Positions 7,205 through 10,383 of a stretch of 10,383 bases of DNA are shown here, in pieces. The position numbers were made by a program, and so were the translations under genes. The stretch is from Clostridia bacterium (GTDB lineage: Bacteria > Bacillota > Clostridia > Oscillospirales > Acutalibacteraceae), in assembly GCA_900769775.1 (NCBI GenBank), contig CAAGHT010000164.1, positions 1 through 10,383 on the forward strand, written 5' to 3'. Positions within the stretch are counted from its first letter, which is position 1. Every line of letters begins with the position of its first letter. The notes beneath the pieces were generated by a model. It had not been told where the DNA came from, did no database searches, and worked only from the letters and a program-made list of their open reading frames with translations.

Positions 7205-7855
7205 TTACACCTTCTCTATAATTTCTAATAGCTCGTTTGCTTTATTTATTATGTAATCAGCTCCGTTTTCTCTGAGCTCCTCTACCGTGCGGAAGCCCCA
7301 CGAAACACCAACAGCCGTGAAGCCTGCGTTTTTGCCTGTTTTCATATCAACTCCCGAATCTCCTACAAAGATAACTTCGGAGGGCTCAGCGCCAAACTGC
7401 TCTGCTATCCAGAGAGGGCAAGCGGGGTCGGGCTTTAACGGAAAACGGTCATTTTGACCGAAAACATAAGAAAACTTACCGTCAAAATACTTTTCAACAA
7501 CCTTTTCGGTCATATTCTGAATTTTATTAGAGCAAACGGCAAGTCCTATTCCTTTTTCCTTTAATGTCGAGAGCATTTCAGTGACGCCATCATAGGGCAC
7601 CGTTTTATCGAGATAGTGCTCCCCGTAAAATGCGAAAAACTCATCTAACATTGAGAGTATCTTTTCTTCGGGGGTATCCTTCGGGCTTGCTTTTTTAACA
7701 AGGTTATAAGAGCCTGTACCCACAAAGTAGAAATATTCCTCTTCACTGTGGGTGGGAAATCCGTTTTTATCTAAAACAAAGTTTACAGCGGCCGCCAAAT
7801 CACCGATAGTATCGGTCAGCGTTCCGTCCAAATCAAAAATTATCGCTTTAACCAT
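7205..7855 (-). CDS. HAD-superfamily phosphatase, phosphoglycolate phosphatase (Gph)-like
   Basis: Cytoplasmic HAD phosphatase, subfamily IA. Numbered from the chosen start (216 residues): motif I DLDGT with nucleophile Asp8 and acid/base Asp10; a helical cap at about 17-85; motif II Ser109 in CSNK; motif III Lys141 in LKPDP; motif IV GDSGVD with Asp166 and Asp170. A longer frame starts at 7882, but that ATG overlaps the -10 box of the promoter, so it cannot be on the mRNA. The ATG at 7855 has AAAAGGGG at 8 nt spacing and places DLDGT at the usual distance from the N-terminus. Substrate is uncertain: phosphoglycolate, pyrophosphate or a nucleotide are all possible. Being first gene with dCMP deaminase hints at nucleotide metabolism, but that is weak inference. 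Confidence 0.9.
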   Translation of the reverse strand: MVKAIIFDLDGTLTDTIGDLAAAVNFVLDKNGFPTHSEEEYFYFVGTGSYNLVKKASPKDTPEEKILSMLDEFFAFYGEHYLDKTVPYDGVTEMLSTLKEKGIGLAVCSNKIQNMTEKVVEKYFDGKFSYVFGQNDRFPLKPDPACPLWIAEQFGAEPSEVIFVGDSGVDMKTGKNAGFTAVGVSWGFRTVEELRENGADYIINKANELLEIIEKV

Positions 7856-7880
7856 ATTGAGTGCCCCTTTTCTGTCCATC

Positions 7881-7909
7881 ATTATATCAAAAAGACTGTC
7901 AAATTACAA
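7881..7909 (-). promoter_or_regulatory. Sigma-A promoter of the HAD/dCMP deaminase operon
   Basis: On the minus strand, TTGTAA (7909-7904), a 17-bp spacer and a perfect TATAAT (7886-7881). The predicted start near 7874 gives a leader of about 20 nt carrying the AAAAGGGG ribosome site of the 7855 start. Confidence 0.65.
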
Positions 7910-7936
7910 CAAATATATATTTTTTCAAAAAAATGC

Positions 7937-7965
7937 TTGCAAAATGCTTCACTTTCTGTTATTAT
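7937..7965 (+). promoter_or_regulatory. Probable sigma-A promoter of rpmB
   Basis: TTGCAA (7937-7942), 17-bp spacer, TATTAT (7960-7965). It lies about 40 bp before the rpmB start, in A/T-rich DNA shared divergently with the HAD promoter. Confidence 0.55.
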
Positions 7966-8004
7966 ATCATTTGCTACTGAAATCATTAAGGAGGTGCAGT
8001 GTCC

Positions 8005-8193
8005 ATGGCAAAGTGTGATATCTGCAGCAAGGAAATTGCTTTCGGCATTAAGGTTTCCCATTCTCACAGAAGAACAAACAGAACTTGGAAGCCCAATGTT
8101 GTAAAGGTTAAGGCCATCGTTAACGGCTCACCCCGTCGAATCAATGTCTGCACCCGTTGCCTTCGTTCAGGCAAGGTTGTAAGAGCTATCTAA
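8005..8193 (+). CDS. rpmB: 50S ribosomal protein L28, zinc-ribbon (C+) form
   Basis: 62-residue large-subunit ribosomal protein. MAKCDIC opens with Cys4 and Cys7, and NVCTRC supplies Cys49 and Cys52: a complete four-cysteine zinc site, as in non-zinc-starved L28 paralogues. The basic core SHSHRRTNRTWKPN (18-31) is the conserved L28 signature. A GTG at 7999 would add two residues, but it is only 4 nt from AGGAGG (7989-7994). The ATG at 8005 stands 10 nt away and reproduces the family's MAKC start, so it is preferred. Single-gene transcription unit with its own promoter and terminator. Confidence 0.96.
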   Translation: MAKCDICSKEIAFGIKVSHSHRRTNRTWKPNVVKVKAIVNGSPRRINVCTRCLRSGKVVRAI

Positions 8194-8217
8194 TTCTCGA
8201 CAACAAAGCAATAACTT

Positions 8218-8253
8218 AAAACCGCAAGCCATACGGCCTGCGGTTTTTGCTTT
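8218..8253 (+). repeat. Direct repeat, copy 1 (36 bp)
   Basis: Matches 8680-8715 at 35 of 36 positions (T at 8232 versus A at 8694); offset 462 bp. The repeat coincides with the terminator hairpin and its T-tract. Confidence 0.95.
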
Positions 8254-8254
8254 T
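8218..8254. terminator. rpmB terminator (repeat copy 1)
   Basis: AAAACCGCA (8218-8226) pairs with TGCGGTTTT (8239-8247), and GCC/GGC close above one A-C mismatch; loop ATAC. T-rich sequence follows on the plus strand. On the minus strand the stem also ends in TTTT, so it can stop transcription from the convergent XRE gene as well. It is nearly identical to the hairpin at 8680-8715. Confidence 0.88.
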
Positions 8255-8326
8255 TATAAATATTTGTTATCGCAAAACAACTTCTTCATCCGCTTTTTGC
8301 GGATTTCATTGTGCAAATCCATTACT

Positions 8327-8548
8327 TTATCTTTCAGGTCCCTTGTTATCATAAGGCAAGCCCAAAATATAATCAGCAGACACCTTATAAAACTTGCATA
8401 ATGCAATCAGATGTTCTATTGGAAGAGGTCTTTCATTTCTCTCATACCTCGAATACACAGTCTGAGATGTATTTAGTAATTCAGCAACCTGAGTTTGATT
8501 CATATCTTTATCTTCTCTTAAACCACGAATTCTTTCGCCTATTGTCAT
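8327..8548 (-). CDS. XRE-family helix-turn-helix transcriptional regulator
   Basis: 73 residues, essentially one Cro/C1-type DNA-binding domain (about 4-62). TIGERIRGLREDKDMNQTQ opens helix 1-2. QTQVAELLNTSQTVYSRYE (18-36) holds the helix-turn-helix, with the recognition helix around TSQTVYSRYE. EHLIALCKFYKVSADYILGL (45-64) is the usual closing pair of helices. There is no extra ligand domain. AAAGGA lies about 10 nt before the ATG. Family members usually bind dyads as dimers and repress themselves and a neighbour. The divergent promoter with a dyad at 8583-8597 is the obvious local target. It stands alone, with no phage or toxin gene beside it, and its target role is inferred. Confidence 0.9.
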   Translation of the reverse strand: MTIGERIRGLREDKDMNQTQVAELLNTSQTVYSRYERNERPLPIEHLIALCKFYKVSADYILGLPYDNKGPER

Positions 8549-8572
8549 TTTTTATCTTTCCTTTCTTTTTTA

Positions 8573-8601
8573 CTTGACAATAGTATCACGCGGTGCTATA
8601 A
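8573..8601 (+). promoter_or_regulatory. Consensus sigma-A promoter reading away from the XRE gene
   Basis: Perfect TTGACA (8573-8578), 17-bp spacer and perfect TATAAT (8596-8601), with a G at 8608 as likely start. It points away from the XRE gene into DNA with no convincing ORF, ending at the terminator at 8680-8710. Confidence 0.8.
8583..8597. promoter_or_regulatory. Putative operator dyad for the XRE regulator
   Basis: TATCACGCGGTGCTA is an imperfect inverted repeat (TA-T-CAC around a GCG centre, mismatch at one pair of positions). It sits between the -35 and -10 of the plus-strand promoter, and overlaps a possible minus-strand extended -10 (TGATACTAT) that could serve the XRE gene. Position and symmetry suit a repressor site; only inspection supports it. 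Confidence 0.4.
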
Positions 8602-8607
8602 TTATGT

Positions 8608-8712
8608 TGAAATTAAGACCGTTTGGTGTTAATTTGTTGCGACACTAACATTACCACAACTCTGGCGCCACACAGAAAGAAAACCGCAAGCCAAACGGCC
8701 TGCGGTTTTTGC
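8608..8712 (+). ncRNA. Candidate small RNA, about 105 nt
   Basis: Bounded by a consensus sigma-A promoter and a strong Rho-independent terminator. The only ORF near the start, 14 codons from an ATG at 8603, begins upstream of the predicted transcription start and has no ribosome site. CCGTTTGG near the 5' end (8618-8625) is the exact complement of CCAAACGG at the top of the terminator hairpin (8691-8698), suggesting a pseudoknot or alternative fold. A TGGCGCCA palindrome lies at 8663-8670. I recognise no known RNA family. The alternative is a decayed gene or the edge of a repeated element. Confidence 0.45.
8680..8712. terminator. Terminator hairpin (repeat copy 2)
   Basis: Same stem as the rpmB terminator with loop AAAC: AAAACCGCA (8680-8688) against TGCGGTTTT (8701-8709), capped by GCC/GGC, then T5. 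It closes the candidate small RNA on the plus strand, and on the minus strand serves the gene ending at 8716. Confidence 0.85.
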
Positions 8713-8715
8713 TTT
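8680..8715 (+). repeat. Direct repeat, copy 2 (36 bp)
   Basis: Second copy of the 8218-8253 repeat, one mismatch. The two copies bracket the XRE gene, its divergent promoter and the candidate small RNA. Confidence 0.95.
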
Positions 8716-9330
8716 CTATTTAGTTTTTCTTTTCTTTATGGCAAGTGCAACTGTGACACCCGAAATTATAACAGCCGCCGCAATAGGAATAAGATAGCCG
8801 TAATTAAAATCAGGCTTCTTTTCTATTGCTACTGTGTTGTTTTCACCGAGGGCGGCTATTTCTTCATCGGTCATTTTACTAAGGCGCAAAGCCTCTGCTT
8901 CAGCATAGTCTCCGTTGTTTATATAATCCTCAAGTCTCTGAATTAAATCGTTTTCCTCGGGATTATAGAGCTTAATTTGATTTCCCTTCTTTTCCTCTAT
9001 CTCGAAAATATTTAAATTATTATCATCAAAACAAGTGAAAAGATAATAGGTGTTTTTCTTTAGCCTTTTTCCGCTTGAATATCCTTTGTAAGTAATATTT
9101 TCACCAACAACCACATTTCCCTTTATTCTTTCACAGGTGCGGATCGTCATTGTAGGATATGTTGCGTAATCTAATTTGATATAGGTCTTTTTATAGTCCT
9201 CGATAGTACCTATAAAAACTTTACAATTGTCCATATATAACGAATCCTCGGGGATGCTGCCCGCGAAAACATTTGATGCAAGTGCAAAAAGCATTATTAA
9301 AATGAAGAGCATACTTATAAGTTTTTTCAT
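8716..9330 (-). CDS. Secreted protein of unknown function with C-terminal membrane anchor
   Basis: 204 residues from the ATG at 9330, chosen because AGGAGG lies 7 nt upstream and the next residues form a signal peptide; the longer frame would begin inside the promoter's -35 box. A signal peptide (MKKLISML... VFA, likely cut after residue 23) leads to an extracellular region. Residues 33-112 are beta-rich, with Cys36, Cys66 and Cys100. Residues 122-175 are charged and helical (RLEDYINNGDYAEAEALRL). One membrane helix (about 178-198) and a KKRKTK cytoplasmic tail end the protein, giving an outside-facing topology. There is no LPXTG sorting motif. I do not recognise a family. Own promoter, single-gene unit. 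Confidence 0.85.
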   Translation of the reverse strand: MKKLISMLFILIMLFALASNVFAGSIPEDSLYMDNCKVFIGTIEDYKKTYIKLDYATYPTMTIRTCERIKGNVVVGENITYKGYSSGKRLKKNTYYLFTCFDDNNLNIFEIEEKKGNQIKLYNPEENDLIQRLEDYINNGDYAEAEALRLSKMTDEEIAALGENNTVAIEKKPDFNYGYLIPIAAAVIISGVTVALAIKKRKTK

Positions 9331-9349
9331 ACTATCGCCTCCTATTTTT

Positions 9350-9378
9350 AGTATAACCATACTGCTAAAAATTGTCAA
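9350..9378 (-). promoter_or_regulatory. Strong sigma-A promoter of the secreted-protein gene
   Basis: On the minus strand, perfect TTGACA (9378-9373), 17-bp spacer, TATACT (9355-9350; five of six). The predicted start is close to the AGGAGG ribosome site, so the leader is very short. Confidence 0.75.
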
Positions 9379-9397
9379 TTTACAGTTTTGTAATATA

Positions 9398-9476
9398 AAA
9401 GCGACCCAATTCGGAGCGCTAACATAGGGGCAAATTATCCCTATGTGAACGCTCCGTTCAGGTCGCTTTGTTTTTT
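9398..9476. terminator. Long three-helix hairpin after gpsA
   Basis: Three stacked perfect helices: AAAGCGACC/GGTCGCTTT (9398-9406 with 9461-9469), CGGAGCG/CGCTCCG (9412-9418 with 9450-9456) and ACATAGGG/CCCTATGT (9422-9429 with 9439-9446), with small internal loops and a 9-nt apical loop. On the minus strand, directly after the gpsA stop, it ends in TTTTATATT and should terminate gpsA. On the plus strand it is followed by GTTTTTT. At 72 nt it is much longer than a usual terminator. Confidence 0.75.
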
Positions 9477-10383
9477 ATTCCGCTCCAAAGGGTCGGGTCA
9501 TTAAATACTCGACCGAGCGCATAAGAGGTAGATTTTCATAAAGTATGCCATAACAAACCTCTGTTATCGGCATACTTATATTATATTTCTTTGCAAGCGC
9601 CATTGTCATTTCGGCGGCAAAGTAGCCCTCTACCGTGCCGACTGTGGAAAGTGCTTCCTGTACCGGCACACCGCTTCCGACAAGGTTTCCGAAGCGATTA
9701 TTACGGGAGTGCTTGGAGGTGCAGGTAACGATAAGGTCGCCAAGTCCTGCAAGACCCGAAAAGGTCTGCTCAGCGGCTCCCATAGCAGCACCAAGTCTTG
9801 ACATTTCGACAAGTCCTCTCGTTATAAGAGCCGCCTTTGAGTTATCGCCAAGTCCCATTCCGTCACAGACACCTGCGGCAACTGCGAGAACATTCTTTAT
9901 AGCTCCGCCGAGCTCGACACCGATTATATCATCATTGGTGTAAACCCTCATAAAACCGTTGGAAAAGGCTTTTTGTACAGCTTCCGCGGCAGTTTTATCA
10001 TCGCTTGCGGCGGCAAGCATTGTGGGGATACCTCTTGCAACCTCTTCGGCATGAGAGGGTCCCGATAAAGCTACTATCGGGTTTTCCTTTATTTCCTCAC
10101 GGATAACCTGTGATAGTCTAAGCAATGTCCCCTTTTCAAAGCCCTTTGCAACACAGGTAATAATTCCTGCGTTTTTAACTGCGTTAAGCTTTTTGGCCGT
10201 TTCACGAACAGCGAAGGACGGGGTTGCAATAATTGTAACGAGACTGTCTTTCGCCTTATTTATATCGGTTGTGACCCTGATATTTTCAGGGAAGGCAATT
10301 CCGGGGAGTAGTCTCTCGTTGCCGTGATTTTTCAGAAGACTTTCAGCTTCTTCTGCAAAAGGTGTCCAAATAGTTACCTCGTG
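9475..10383 (-). CDS. gpsA: Glycerol-3-phosphate dehydrogenase, NAD(P)+ (partial, N-terminus off the right edge)
   Basis: Makes sn-glycerol-3-phosphate from dihydroxyacetone phosphate for phospholipid synthesis; cytoplasmic. 302 residues are in the window, starting at HEVTIWTPF, which follows the nucleotide-binding GxGxxG motif in this family, so about 25-30 residues are missing. In-window landmarks: IIATPSFAVRE (51-61), CVAKGFEKGT (77-86), ALSGPSHAEEVARGIPT (105-121), ELGGAIKNVLAVAAG (157-171) with the catalytic Lys163, GLGDNSKAALITRG (177-190) and GLGDLIVTCTSKHSRNNRFG (213-232), the phosphate-binding region. The frame is open to the window edge without frameshift. A TTG at 10125 is internal, not a start. 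A large hairpin terminator follows the stop. Confidence 0.96.
   Translation of the reverse strand, partial: HEVTIWTPFAEEAESLLKNHGNERLLPGIAFPENIRVTTDINKAKDSLVTIIATPSFAVRETAKKLNAVKNAGIITCVAKGFEKGTLLRLSQVIREEIKENPIVALSGPSHAEEVARGIPTMLAAASDDKTAAEAVQKAFSNGFMRVYTNDDIIGVELGGAIKNVLAVAAGVCDGMGLGDNSKAALITRGLVEMSRLGAAMGAAEQTFSGLAGLGDLIVTCTSKHSRNNRFGNLVGSGVPVQEALSTVGTVEGYFAAEMTMALAKKYNISMPITEVCYGILYENLPLMRSVEYLMTRPFGAE

Noticed and set aside
7999..8004. GTG start giving L28 two extra residues
   Set aside because: Too close to the AGGAGG site and unlike the conserved MAKC opening of the family.
8288..8304. Small hairpin ATCCGC/GCGGAT with T5 loop downstream of the XRE gene
   Set aside because: Only 6 bp and without a T-tract on the minus strand; too weak to call a terminator when the bidirectional hairpin at 8218-8254 lies just beyond.
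8603..8647. 14-codon ORF just after the consensus promoter
   Set aside because: Its ATG precedes the predicted transcription start and has no Shine-Dalgarno sequence.
8218..8715. Phage or integrative element flanked by att sites
   Set aside because: The direct repeats invite it, but no integrase, excisionase or phage gene is present and the interval is only about 460 bp; kept as an open question in the findings, not as a mobile-element feature.
8623..8946. Plus-strand ORF of 107 codons running through the second terminator
   Set aside because: Starts at a TTG without ribosome site, crosses a strong terminator and continues opposite the secreted-protein gene; not credible.
9635..9943. Plus-strand ORF of 102 codons opposite gpsA
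   Set aside because: Antisense shadow of a well-conserved enzyme.

Overview
This window looks like chromosomal DNA of an endospore-forming Clostridia (Bacillota) bacterium, probably a gut-type member of the Oscillospirales/Eubacteriales. The grounds are a germinant-receptor operon, a SleC-type cortex-lytic enzyme, a Cys4 (zinc-ribbon) ribosomal protein L28, purine-rich Shine-Dalgarno sites, TTG starts, and sigma-A and sporulation-type promoters. The exact genus cannot be told from the sequence.

Positions 1-4985 form a germination locus. On the minus strand lies a gerA-type operon in the order gerAA (2957-1476), gerAC (1507-548), gerAB (545 to beyond the left edge). It encodes the two membrane subunits and the lipoprotein of a nutrient germinant receptor. 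A 97-bp divergent spacer, with a good sigma-G-type promoter facing gerAA, separates it from two plus-strand genes. The first (3055-3570) resembles the N-terminal pre-pro region of the cortex-lytic enzyme SleC. The second (3581-4951) resembles mature SleC: a SpoIID-like domain followed by three peptidoglycan-binding repeats. Receptor and cortex hydrolase are thus back to back, and the hydrolase is split into two genes near the expected pro/mature boundary.

Positions 4958-8254 hold housekeeping genes. radC and a RluA-family pseudouridine synthase form a two-gene operon with a one-base overlap. It ends at a bidirectional terminator facing a HAD phosphatase/dCMP deaminase operon on the minus strand. 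The HAD promoter diverges from that of rpmB (ribosomal protein L28).

Positions 8218-8715 are the accessory-looking part. A 73-residue XRE repressor-like gene (minus strand) is bracketed by two almost identical terminator hairpins 462 bp apart. Upstream of it, a consensus sigma-A promoter (TTGACA-N17-TATAAT) with a dyad in its spacer reads the other way into about 100 nt without a plausible ORF, ending at the second terminator. This is a candidate small RNA under XRE control.

Positions 8716-10383 hold a secreted, C-terminally membrane-anchored protein of unknown function with its own strong promoter, then a 72-nt three-helix hairpin, then gpsA (glycerol-3-phosphate dehydrogenase, minus strand), which lacks only its extreme N-terminus at the right edge. 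No tRNA, rRNA, CRISPR array, transposase or integrase was seen.
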